Assembly: GCA_029260165.1 (NCBI GenBank)
Contig: JAJDDT010000073.1
Location: 1 to 64,000 of the forward strand
DNA: 64,000 bases
Source of the DNA: Phycisphaerae bacterium
GTDB taxonomy: Bacteria > Planctomycetota > Phycisphaerae > UBA1845
Direction: 5' to 3'
Both the position numbers and the translations under genes were made by a program. Of this stretch, positions 33,423 to 41,775 are shown piece after piece (the first letter of the stretch is position 1; the number at the start of each line of letters is the position of its first letter). The notes under the pieces are model-generated. The model did not search any database. It had not been told where the DNA came from and was given only the letters and a program-made list of their open reading frames with translations.

Positions 33423-36400
33423 TCAATTCTGATCTATCTGACTCATTCTGTTTTTGTCCTTGACGGGCCGGCTGAATCCCGGAGCGTCTCGTACCTGACG
33501 GATTCTGACTTTTCGGTTTGTGGATCGTTTGTTGCCGTGTCGTTTCATGACGAGTTTTCCGACACCGGCTTCGTCGATGGTCAGCATCTGTGCGATGGTG
33601 GTCGCCCCGATGGTTGTTGAAGCGTTTTGTGGGACGACGGAATAGGTTTTTGCGCCACCGTTCCAGTAGACCTTCACTGTGTAGGTCGTCGAAGGGGTGA
33701 CGCCTCCGAAGTGCAGCCACATGGGTTCGGTTCCGCCGAAACCGCGTGCCACGCCGACATCGCGCCGGGCAAGCAGCACAGAACCGGAGGAATCCAGGAG
33801 GTCAACGCGGACACCGTTGGCGGACATGGGTGTGTTTCCACTTCCCCCACCGATGATTCTGACTTTCAGGTAGTTACCGTTGTTGAGGTTGTTGCGAAGA
33901 ATCGTGTTGGTGGCGTCCTCCTGTGTGATGGAGATGTCGAGGTCGCCGTCGTTGTCGTAATCGACGAAGACGCAGTCGTGGGCGTCGCCGGGTGCGTCAG
34001 CGCCGACACTTGCGACACTGAATTTGGTCATGGCGTCGTTGTGGTACAGGACGTTGTTGTTTCCGGCTCGGGTGACGATGTAGAGGTCCAGATAGCCGTC
34101 GTTGTCGTAGTCGCCCCAACATCCACTGCGAACTCCGGAGGTATTGTTTATCAGGACCAGACTTGCGATGTTGGTGAATGATCCCGCATCGTTTTTCCAC
34201 ATGTAGGCCAGTTGCCCGGAGTCGTACCGCCCGGCGAACAAGTCGAGATCGCCGTCGTTGTCGACATCAGCCCATGACGAGCCCATTTTGTCGTTGTTGC
34301 CGGTGACCACCGAGATGTTGCTGCTGTTTTCGGTGTAGGTTCCGTCGCCGTCGGAGAGGAACAGTTTTCCGGTTCCGTAGTGGGAGAAGAAATCGAGGTA
34401 TCCGTCGTTGTTGATGTCGCCGGAGCTTGCGAAGTCGCCGTTGCCGTAGTCGCCGCTGTCGTTGAGTCCGTAGGATGAGGCGTTGGTTGGGGTGACCGTG
34501 GGTGGTGTTGTGCCGTCGTGGTGCCCTATCCAGTTTTTGGTGTTTCCCGAGAACATAACGACGTCGGTCCAGCCATCCTTGTTGACGTCGCCGAGGACGA
34601 TGTTTTCATTGTTGGTGGGTCCGCTGAATCCGAGATGTCCGCCGGCGGTGAAGGAGGCGGCCCCGTTGTTTTCAAAATACTGTTGCGCCGTGCTATACCC
34701 TCCGGCGCTGGCGGCCCAGAAGTCGAGATCGCCGTCGTGGTCGAAATCGGCCAATGCGCCCTGTCGCCCCATGCTGCCGCTCATGAACGTTGAGGAGGTG
34801 AATCCTCCTGCGCCGTTGTTGATGAGGAGTTTCGCGGTGCTGCCCGTAAAGATGGCGTCGAGGTCGCCGTCGTTGTCGAGGTCACCCCAGTGGGCGGCTG
34901 ATCCGCTGTGATAGCTGTTGGTCGTCTGCTGTGCAAAACCGGTGCAAACGGAAACGTCGGTGAATCCTGATGCCCCCGTGGCCAGGGTGGTGATGTTGTC
35001 GGCGGTCAGCGCGAAGTTGTAGACGCGAACGTCGTCGAGCAGGCCGTGGAACCGGTCGGCGGTTGTTCGGCCACCGATATACAGGGCCTGATTGCTGGTG
35101 GTGAGCGGGCTGGTGAAGGTGTCGGGGAGGGTGTTGTCCGGAACGCCGTTGACGTAAATCCGCACGTCGGTTCCGTCCCATGTGGCTGCGACGTGATACC
35201 AGCGGTTGGTTTGGAGGGTTGTGTTTCCGGGGTGTCCGGTGTCTGAATCGTCGTCAGTGAGAAACAGGTTGAGTTTGCCGTTCTTGACGGCGAGGGCGTA
35301 GTCTTTGGGATCGGCGTCGCCCTTTCGGGCAATGGTGTCCACGTCTGCGGCGCTTCCCCATGAGGTGCCGCTGATCCATGCGGTGATGCTGATTGCGGCG
35401 GTGATTTTGAGGCTGGCGGCGTCCGGGACGGCGACGTAATCGTCGGTGCCGTCAAAGGAAAGCCCGCCATTGGTGATGCCGCATATTCGCGTCGGATCCG
35501 TTGATTGGACGGACGAGGAGCTGCCCAGTGTGCCGTTGTTGCCTTTTCCCGACGAGTCGGAAACGGTTTGTCCGCTCGTCGCGTCGAATTTGTACTGCGC
35601 GACCGGCGACATGTCAGGCTCGGTGAGCGTGACCATTTGTGAAATCGTCGTCGATCCAATTGTTGTCGTCGCGTTTTGCGGGACGACGGAATAGGTTTTT
35701 GTTCCGCTGTTCCAGTAAACCTTCACCGTGTATGTCGTCGAGGGCGTGACGCCTCCGAAGTGCAGCCAGATCGGTTCAGCTCCTCCAAAACCGCGTGCCA
35801 CACCCACATCGCGACGGGCGAGCAGCGTGTTTCCGTCAGCCGTCAACAAATCAACGCGCGTACCAACAGCGGAAACGGGCGTTCCGCCGCTTCCCGATCC
35901 GATAACGCGGACCTTGAGATATTGCGTGTTGTTGAGGTCATTGACCAATAGCGTGTTGTTTGAATCCTCCTGCGTTACCGAAAGATCAAGATCACCATCG
36001 TTGTCATAGTCGACAAAAACGCAATCATGCCCGTCACCCCTGGCTTCGGCGTCTGCAGAAACCGAGGAAAATGTTCCGTTGCCATTGTTCCTAAACAGGA
36101 TATTGTCATTGTCGCCCTGAGTGACACAATACAAGTCCAGGTCGCCGTCGTTGTCATAATCCCCCCAGCAACCGCTGCGAACGCCAGTTGCTGAATTGAG
36201 TCCGGCTGCTGACGCCACATTTGTGAAGGAACCCAGCGTGTTCTGCCATAAATACACGCGCTGCCCACTGTCGTATCGGCCCGCGAACAGGTCCAAGTCC
36301 CCGTCGTTGTCGTAGTCGGCCCACGAGGAACCGATTTTGTCGTCATTGCCCGTTACAATGGAAATATTACCGCTGTTTTCAGTGTATGTGCCGTCACCGT

Positions 36401-37112
36401 CGGACAAGAACAACTTTCCAGTCCCATAGTGATAAAAGAAATCCGGATACCCGTCTCCATTGACATCGCCCGAGCTCGCATAATCACCGTTTCCGTAATC
36501 GCCGCTGTCATTAAGCCCATACGAAGACGCACTGGTTCCTGAATAAGTTGGTGGGGTCGTACCGTTGTGATGCCCAATCCAGTTTCCGTTACCGGAAAAC
36601 ATGACGATATCCAGCCACCCATCCTTGTTGACATCCCCAAGTGCAAGTCCTTCGTTATTGCTCGGCCCCCCGAATCCGAGATTGCCGGCGCTTGCGAACG
36701 ACCCGGAACCATTGTTTTCCAGGAGGGTTGCGGTGTCGTAGCTCCCGGTACCGGATATCCAACAATCCAGGTCACCGTCATGATCAAAGTCTGCCAAGCC
36801 CACCTGCCGACGCACGTCCCCGTTGTAGAGGGTCGAATCGTTGAGATTGCCAGAACCATCGTTGATGAAAATCTTCGCGGAATTGCCCGTCACAATCGCA
36901 TCAACATCGCCGTCATTGTCGAAATCACCCCAATGCGCGGAGGCTCCTCGATGTACGCTGTTGGTCGTTTCTTCGCCAAAGCCGGAACTCCCGGATTCGT
37001 CGTCGAATTCAGGTGATTGCCCGAATGCGCATGTTGCACCGGGAATCACGCCTACACAATTGAGAATAATTCCCAACATCGTCAGACCGATAACGTGCCT
37101 TCCGATTCTCAT
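33423..37112 (-). CDS. Large FG-GAP/VCBS and LamG protein with ASPIC-type modules
   Basis: The product is 1,229 residues from ATG 37112, where a signal peptide begins (MRIGRHVIGLTMLGIILNCV, cleavage after CAFGQ). It has two homologous halves (~40-500 and ~720-1,190) of FG-GAP/VCBS repeats with calcium loops (WGDFDNDGDVDAIVTG, FVDYDNDGDLDLSV), each ending in an ASPIC/UnbV-like module (RRDVGVARGFGG, WLHFGGVTPSTTYTVKVYW). Between them is a LamG/concanavalin domain (~500-720; SLSFDGTDDYVAVPDAASL, WYHVAATWDGTDVRIYVNG). The C-terminal 40 residues are basic with no anchor. It lies antisense between pilus genes. It is probably a secreted calcium-dependent adhesin and may be functionally comparable to PilY1; that role is inferred from location only. 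Confidence 0.8.
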   Translation of the reverse strand: MRIGRHVIGLTMLGIILNCVGVIPGATCAFGQSPEFDDESGSSGFGEETTNSVHRGASAHWGDFDNDGDVDAIVTGNSAKIFINDGSGNLNDSTLYNGDVRRQVGLADFDHDGDLDCWISGTGSYDTATLLENNGSGSFASAGNLGFGGPSNNEGLALGDVNKDGWLDIVMFSGNGNWIGHHNGTTPPTYSGTSASSYGLNDSGDYGNGDYASSGDVNGDGYPDFFYHYGTGKLFLSDGDGTYTENSGNISIVTGNDDKIGSSWADYDNDGDLDLFAGRYDSGQRVYLWQNTLGSFTNVASAAGLNSATGVRSGCWGDYDNDGDLDLYCVTQGDNDNILFRNNGNGTFSSVSADAEARGDGHDCVFVDYDNDGDLDLSVTQEDSNNTLLVNDLNNTQYLKVRVIGSGSGGTPVSAVGTRVDLLTADGNTLLARRDVGVARGFGGAEPIWLHFGGVTPSTTYTVKVYWNSGTKTYSVVPQNATTTIGSTTISQMVTLTEPDMSPVAQYKFDATSGQTVSDSSGKGNNGTLGSSSSVQSTDPTRICGITNGGLSFDGTDDYVAVPDAASLKITAAISITAWISGTSWGSAADVDTIARKGDADPKDYALAVKNGKLNLFLTDDDSDTGHPGNTTLQTNRWYHVAATWDGTDVRIYVNGVPDNTLPDTFTSPLTTSNQALYIGGRTTADRFHGLLDDVRVYNFALTADNITTLATGASGFTDVSVCTGFAQQTTNSYHSGSAAHWGDLDNDGDLDAIFTGSTAKLLINNGAGGFTSSTFMSGSMGRQGALADFDHDGDLDFWAASAGGYSTAQQYFENNGAASFTAGGHLGFSGPTNNENIVLGDVNKDGWTDVVMFSGNTKNWIGHHDGTTPPTVTPTNASSYGLNDSGDYGNGDFASSGDINNDGYLDFFSHYGTGKLFLSDGDGTYTENSSNISVVTGNNDKMGSSWADVDNDGDLDLFAGRYDSGQLAYMWKNDAGSFTNIASLVLINNTSGVRSGCWGDYDNDGYLDLYIVTRAGNNNVLYHNDAMTKFSVASVGADAPGDAHDCVFVDYDNDGDLDISITQEDATNTILRNNLNNGNYLKVRIIGGGSGNTPMSANGVRVDLLDSSGSVLLARRDVGVARGFGGTEPMWLHFGGVTPSTTYTVKVYWNGGAKTYSVVPQNASTTIGATTIAQMLTIDEAGVGKLVMKRHGNKRSTNRKVRIRQVRDAPGFSRPVKDKNRMSQIDQN

Positions 37113-37267
37113 CTTTTTGTCGCTTTCAAAATCGATCGCTGAATGTGAAAAGGGTTGCTGCCGATACGACAAACGTAAGATATGTTTGGGATACGAGCGG
37201 CTTGAATCGCGGGTTCGCATTATCCGGACCACAGGATCAACGCATTATTCGGAATTGGCCGAAAATC

Positions 37268-38044
37268 GTGCACTTCAAGAAGAATACCAACCGCCAGACC
37301 GGTTTCACGCTGGTTGAGGTGATTGCGGCGAGCGTTGTCATGGCTGCGATTTCGCTCGTTTCGTCGACGCTGCTGGTCTCGGTGCTTCGGACGCGGGAGG
37401 CGGTTGTTGCCCAGCATGAGATGGACCGACAGGCGGCGATCGCGCTGATGCGGATCGAGGAGCACACGCGTGAGACGGCGGCCATCTACATTCCCAATGG
37501 TCACGACACGACACGTCCGATATTGGCGATCGGGTATCGCTTCGATGATGACAACGACGGTCTTTTCGATGAGGACGCGGCGGGGGCGGCGGATGCGGAT
37601 CACGGGGTGGCGGGTTTTGATGACGACGGTGACGGGGTGGTGGATGAGGGGAATGTGGCTGACGACGATGAGGATGGCGCGATTGACGAGGATCCCGTGG
37701 ATGGGACCGATAACGACGGTGACGGTCTGATCGACGAGGATTTCGGGGCTGATATGGATGGTACCGGCGGTAATGACGATGATTCTGATGGCAGTACGAA
37801 CGAGGACGGTGCTGAGGCCATCATCTATTTTCTTGATGGTACGAATCTGATGGAATGGCATCCGGATTTTGGTGAAAACGTTGTGGCACGGAATGTGACG
37901 AGCTTCGCGGTGACGTACGAACCTGCGGCGTCATTGGGTTCGCCTGCGGTGACCGTGCAGATCCAGATGCTGTCGTACACGGGTGACACGCGGACCTATC
38001 GGACGCGGATCGCCTCTCGGAATTCCGGTTTGTATGGTTCCTGA
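37268..38044 (+). CDS. GspJ/PilW-like pseudopilin with Asp-rich calcium-type insert
   Basis: The product is 258 residues from GTG 37268; an earlier GTG at 37145 would add 41 residues. The prepilin site is RQTG|FTLVEVIAASVVMAAISL. The helix and first globular part (IALMRIEEHTRETAAIYIPN) are ordinary, but about residues 93-180 hold five DxDxDGxxDE-type strings (DDDNDGLFDED, DDDGDGVVDEG, DDDEDGAIDED, DNDGDGLIDED, DDDSDGSTNED), like tandem calcium loops. The end (VTSFAVTYEP, RTYRTRIASRN) is GspJ-like. The pilus operon resumes here after the antisense gene. No clear ribosome site was found for either start. Confidence 0.75.
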   Translation: MHFKKNTNRQTGFTLVEVIAASVVMAAISLVSSTLLVSVLRTREAVVAQHEMDRQAAIALMRIEEHTRETAAIYIPNGHDTTRPILAIGYRFDDDNDGLFDEDAAGAADADHGVAGFDDDGDGVVDEGNVADDDEDGAIDEDPVDGTDNDGDGLIDEDFGADMDGTGGNDDDSDGSTNEDGAEAIIYFLDGTNLMEWHPDFGENVVARNVTSFAVTYEPAASLGSPAVTVQIQMLSYTGDTRTYRTRIASRNSGLYGS

Positions 38045-38094
38045 GCGTGCGATCATGTGCACGGAGAAACTGACCCTGGCCACGGAGGCTGATC

Positions 38095-39027
38095 TTGTCC
38101 AGCGAACTTCGACAACGAATTTTGAATGTTGAGTCATTGCCGAGTCCTCCTGCGTTGGTGGCGGAGTTATTGGATCTGACGTCTCGCGAGGATGTTCGGA
38201 TATCCGAGATCGCGTCGTTGATTGAACGCGACCCTGCGCTGTCTGCGAAGTTGTTGAAGCTTTGCAACTCGGCTGCGTTCGGTGTGCGTCATGAGATCAG
38301 TTCGCTTGACCGGGCGATGGTGATGCTGGGGATTCGGCAGGTGAAGTCGTTTGCGCTCGGTTTCCTGGTTTTGAACGCGAAGGAGATGCAGGAATCGGAT
38401 TGTTTCGACTTTTCGCATTTCTGGAAGCGTGCGTCTGTGACGGCGGTCAGTGCGCGGGCGTTGGCGAAATATGCTGCTCCGAATCTGGGGGGTGAGGCGT
38501 TTGCGTGCGGTCTGATGCTCGATATCGGTAGGATATTGTTGCAGCATCTGGTGCCTGAGGTCTACCGAACCATTCTATCGAAGCAGGAGGAGTCGAGGCG
38601 GAAACTGTACGAGGTCGAGCGCGAGGTTCTCGAGCTGGATCATATGGAGGCTGGCCGAACCCTGCTGGAGCACTGGGGATTGCCGTCGATTATCTGCGAG
38701 ACGGTCGGTGTGCATCACTGCCCGCAGACGTACGAAGGGGACGCGGTTGGTCAGGATTTTCTTGAGATTGTGGCGGCGGCTGGGGAGATCGCGGCGTTGT
38801 TTTGCGATGCGCAGAAATCCGAGAGTCTCGATCGGGTGTTGCAGATCTGCTCGGGATACTTCCGCATGGCTGAGGAACAGGCGCATGAGATGCTCAAGCA
38901 GATCGGTGATGACGCGCGCGAGACGGCGTGGTTGTTTGAGTTGAAGGGGGCGGACGCACTGGACTACGATCGCATACGATCCGACGTGGAGAAGGAACTG
39001 GCTTCTGCGACGGATGCCGGCGCGTAG
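38095..39027 (+). CDS. HDOD-domain signalling protein
   Basis: The product is 310 residues. The start is TTG 38095 after CACGGAGGCTGATC. The HDOD domain spans ~10-210 (LPSPPALVAELLDLTSRED, IERDPALSAKLLKLCNSAAF, SLDRAMVMLGIRQVKSFALG, ACGLMLDIGRILL). HDOD proteins lack the catalytic residues of HD phosphohydrolases and often act in pilus, chemotaxis or cyclic di-GMP signalling. The C-terminal ~100 residues are helical. It lies 50 bp after the pseudopilin in the same direction, and so is probably part of the pilus regulon. Confidence 0.85.
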   Translation: MSSELRQRILNVESLPSPPALVAELLDLTSREDVRISEIASLIERDPALSAKLLKLCNSAAFGVRHEISSLDRAMVMLGIRQVKSFALGFLVLNAKEMQESDCFDFSHFWKRASVTAVSARALAKYAAPNLGGEAFACGLMLDIGRILLQHLVPEVYRTILSKQEESRRKLYEVEREVLELDHMEAGRTLLEHWGLPSIICETVGVHHCPQTYEGDAVGQDFLEIVAAAGEIAALFCDAQKSESLDRVLQICSGYFRMAEEQAHEMLKQIGDDARETAWLFELKGADALDYDRIRSDVEKELASATDAGA

Positions 39028-39034
39028 TTGCTGT

Positions 39035-39235
39035 TCAGAATTCCTCCGGTGGCAGAAGCCACAGGTGGACCATGTATGAGAAAATCAGGGCGGAGATGAT
39101 CGATCCCGCGATGTCCACGCCCGTCAGCTCACCGTAGTACCAATACGACGCGACAAACCCGATCAATACGAGTGTCAGCACGATCGCAAGGACCTTTGCG
39201 AAAACGACTGGTACGAATGGCAGGTATTTTCTCAT
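39035..39235 (-). CDS. Small two-helix membrane protein
   Basis: The product is 66 residues from ATG 39235 with GGGAAGAAGTTCG upstream. There are two hydrophobic helices (FVPVVFAKVLAIVLTLVLIG and IAGSIISALIFSYMVHLWLL) separated by a short polar loop (YWYYGELTGVD), with a charged end (PPEEF). No family recognised. It converges on the HDOD gene with 7 bp between the ends. The open frame extends upstream to 39580 through palindromic repeats, which is not a plausible coding region. Confidence 0.6.
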   Translation of the reverse strand: MRKYLPFVPVVFAKVLAIVLTLVLIGFVASYWYYGELTGVDIAGSIISALIFSYMVHLWLLPPEEF

Positions 39236-39396
39236 CGAACTTCTTCCCGGGTCAGGCTCGAAACGGGCCACATACATGTGACCGGCTGCACCATCATGGG
39301 CGATGGGCCGATCGAAAACAACCCGATTGATCCGCGAACCTTTCGGGTGCATGACAAAATCGGCGGGCACAGGAAACCGTGGGGCAGTTCCATCGC

Positions 39397-39441
39397 GGCA
39401 GGTGAACCTCGCGGCGTGGCCGCGAGAACCACCTGCCCTAC
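39397..39441. repeat. Palindromic repeat family D, copy 2
   Basis: GGCAGGTG ... CACCTGCC with a 25-base loop that is itself palindromic (ACCTCGCGGC ... GCCGCGAGAA). The outer arms and the adjoining GTAG (here inverted) match 16901-16925. It lies in the 39236-39645 gap with the family A pair. Confidence 0.7.
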
Positions 39442-39464
39442 GCCGGGCTGAAGAAGCCCATTCC

Positions 39465-39544
39465 GTAGCGTCGCCCCTTGTGGGCGGCGCGATTGCATGT
39501 TGACGTTGTTTTGTATTCCCGTCACCCACGAGGGGTGACGCTAC
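39465..39544. repeat. Family A inverted pair (about 80 bp, composite)
   Basis: Two family A hairpins face each other: 39465-39489 (GTAGCGTCGCCCC then TTGTGGGCGGCG) and 39520-39544 (CGTCACCCACGAGGGG then TGACGCTAC), with a 30-base spacer. The reverse complement of the spacer (GGGAATACAAAACAACGTC, ...TGCAATCG) resembles the spacer of the pair at 53971-54050, so both are copies of one composite element in opposite orientation. Confidence 0.88.
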
Positions 39545-39645
39545 AACGATCAATGGCGCGCCGCCGAAACTGTCATGCACCCCGTTACGGGCGGGTTACG
39601 GGAGAAATCTTGACGGAGGGAGGCGGATTACCGATATTGGACGTT

Positions 39646-40050
39646 ATGGCTCGTCGTGTCGCCATTCTGCTCGTTGTCTGGGGTCTCGTGGGTGGGCCAT
39701 CGTTGTGTGTCGCCGGTTTGTTGCCCCATTCCTGTGCGTGCGACGAGGATCGTTCACCTGTCGCGGAATGCGATTGCTGCCCGTCTGAAGAGCCTGACCC
39801 CGGGCGCGAAGGTCATTGCAGCCACGAATCGGACTGCGATTCCGACCCGTGCGCGGGAACGGTTATCAACACAGCGAAACAGAACCCCGCGCGACAGAAC
39901 AATATTGCGGCGGCGTCTGGTCCGGTCGCTCTACTCTTCAGTAGCGGTGGTGCATTCTCCTCATCGACCCACGTGGTCATTTCGTCGTTTTCGCAGATGC
40001 CGCGAACCTCGTCTGCTGTTCACCGCAGCGATATTCCCCTTCTGATTTAG
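39646..40050 (+). CDS. Small exported Cys-rich protein upstream of metal efflux genes
   Basis: The product is 134 residues. The signal peptide is MARRVAILLVVWGLVGGPSL. Residues 25-70 contain ten Cys in CAC, CDCC and HCSHESDCDSDPC patterns with many Asp/Glu/His, a likely metal-binding cluster; the rest is Ser/Ala-rich. The position just before a CusCBA-type operon in the same direction suggests a periplasmic metal sensor or chaperone, but I know no matching family. ATG 39646 has no strong ribosome site; TTG 39637 after GGAGGCGG is an alternative. Confidence 0.6.
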   Translation: MARRVAILLVVWGLVGGPSLCVAGLLPHSCACDEDRSPVAECDCCPSEEPDPGREGHCSHESDCDSDPCAGTVINTAKQNPARQNNIAAASGPVALLFSSGGAFSSSTHVVISSFSQMPRTSSAVHRSDIPLLI

Positions 40051-40254
40051 ACATCCCGCAATCGCCGTGGGCCCTGGTCCTGCGGCTGCGCATTTTGCGA
40101 ACTCACGAGGACAACCCGGCGGAAAACGGTTTGGCTGCGCGTAGGCAATCTGGGATGCGCGTGCCTGTCGTTGACGGGGCACCTGAAATTTCCCCGCCCT
40201 TTTCCGCCCGGGTATCATGAGCCGTCGTCGCTTACGCGATGGAGACTATTCGGA

Positions 40255-41775
40255 ATGACATCGAGAATCGGATTTCTACTGACGTTGGTCATGACCGGCG
40301 TTGTGGGTTGCCAATCGTACGAAAGGCAGCCTCTGGAGTTGGGAAACCACGCGGCGGACTGGGTCCGTCGTTCTATTGATATTGAATCGATTCAACAGTA
40401 CGCAAAAACACACGGCAGCGCTGAGACGGATGAAGCCCCTTTCGACAGCACGAACGGTTTGTCGTGTTCGGAGGGTGAGGCGGTGGCGTTGTTCTTCAAC
40501 CCCAGGCTTCGATTGGCGCGGTCGCGGGCGAACGTAGCGCTGGCGAGCGCTGAGGAAGCGGGATGGTGGCCTGACCCGCAATTCGAGGCTGAGTTGCTGC
40601 GGTTTCTTGATCGTGGGCAACGGACGGGATTTCGTTTTGACGGTCCATCCCTTGACGGTGTGAACACGGGAATCCTGGGTTCCAACGGAACAGGGATTGG
40701 TGGTCTGGAGCTGAGTCAGCCCGGAATTCGGCGCGTTGGCGGGGATTTTATCGACGATCCGATGATCGTGGGTGCGAGCCTGAGCTTCACGATTCCGATC
40801 TCCGGCCGGCTTGCGGTCGAGAAGGATTTGAGGTGGTCGGATTACGATGCCGCGTGGTGTCAGATTCTCGTGGCTGAGTGGGAACTGCTCACGAATCTTC
40901 GCGACGCGTGGCTGGAGTGGTCCACACTCGACGAGCGGGTGGGCGTTTCGCGGGATTATGTTGGCAGGCTTGAGGGAATTGCGAAGATGGTTCGCCAACT
41001 TGCCGACGCGGGAGAAATGAAGCCGACCGAGGCGCGTGTGTTGCGTATTGAACTCGCGCGACAGCGTACGAGAATACAGGCGATTGAGGGACAGGCTGAA
41101 CAGAAACGACTGGCGATTCTTTCATTGCTCGGGATCGCGCCCGATTCGCCGGTGCGCCTGCATCCACAGGTGTTTGTGAGTTCGGTGGCTGACGCATCGG
41201 AGGTACGTCGGTCTCAACTGCTTGACAATCATCCTCGAATCAAGGCGGCTCGAGCACGATACGAGACGGCGGAACAGCGTCTTCGGCTTGAGATTCGTCT
41301 GCAATACCCCGACCTGAAGGTCGGACCCGGCTTTTCATTTGACGAGGGGTTTTCCCGACTTGGGGTTGGGTTCGGGTTTCCGATTCCGTTGTGGAACCGA
41401 AATCGTCAGGGGATCGCAGAAGCGTTGGCGGATCGCGAAGCGGCGCGCGTCGCGGCGGAGGTGGAGGTCGAACTTGTCTTTTCGGAACTCGCCCGGGTGG
41501 AGGCAAGTCTGGATCAGGCATCGCGACAGCGGGAGTACCTTGTTCAGGAGGTTGCGCCTCTCGTGGACGAACAACTGCTGGACACGCAGACGTTACTGGG
41601 TCTGGGTGAAGTCGATGTCCTTCTGCTGCGGGATGCGTTGTCGCGTTCGCTGGAAACGAAACTGGAGGTGCTTGGGGCTACCCTTGCCGAGGCGCGTGCC
41701 TCCAACCGACTTGCACAGATGCTCCGCCCGCGATGGTTCACGCCGTCGCAGGCTGATTCGAGAGAGGATAAATGA
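40255..41775 (+). CDS. TolC/CusC-family outer-membrane efflux lipoprotein
   Basis: The product is 506 residues. ATG 40255 gives a lipoprotein signal (LTLVMTGVVGC, Cys19). Two repeats of the outer-membrane efflux family follow: residues ~75-290 (EAVALFFNPRLRLARSRANV, EAGWWPDPQFEAELLRF) and ~300-500 (LDNHPRIKAARARYETAEQR, FPIPLWNRNRQGIAEALADR), forming the beta barrel and periplasmic helical tunnel. Followed by the adaptor gene with 4-bp overlap, so it is the outer channel of a tripartite RND pump for metal ions. Confidence 0.87.
   Translation: MTSRIGFLLTLVMTGVVGCQSYERQPLELGNHAADWVRRSIDIESIQQYAKTHGSAETDEAPFDSTNGLSCSEGEAVALFFNPRLRLARSRANVALASAEEAGWWPDPQFEAELLRFLDRGQRTGFRFDGPSLDGVNTGILGSNGTGIGGLELSQPGIRRVGGDFIDDPMIVGASLSFTIPISGRLAVEKDLRWSDYDAAWCQILVAEWELLTNLRDAWLEWSTLDERVGVSRDYVGRLEGIAKMVRQLADAGEMKPTEARVLRIELARQRTRIQAIEGQAEQKRLAILSLLGIAPDSPVRLHPQVFVSSVADASEVRRSQLLDNHPRIKAARARYETAEQRLRLEIRLQYPDLKVGPGFSFDEGFSRLGVGFGFPIPLWNRNRQGIAEALADREAARVAAEVEVELVFSELARVEASLDQASRQREYLVQEVAPLVDEQLLDTQTLLGLGEVDVLLLRDALSRSLETKLEVLGATLAEARASNRLAQMLRPRWFTPSQADSREDK

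Noticed and set aside
39236-39580. N-terminal extension of the small membrane protein gene up to 39580
   Set aside because: It would translate family A and D palindromes. The ATG at 39235 has a ribosome site and begins a membrane protein.
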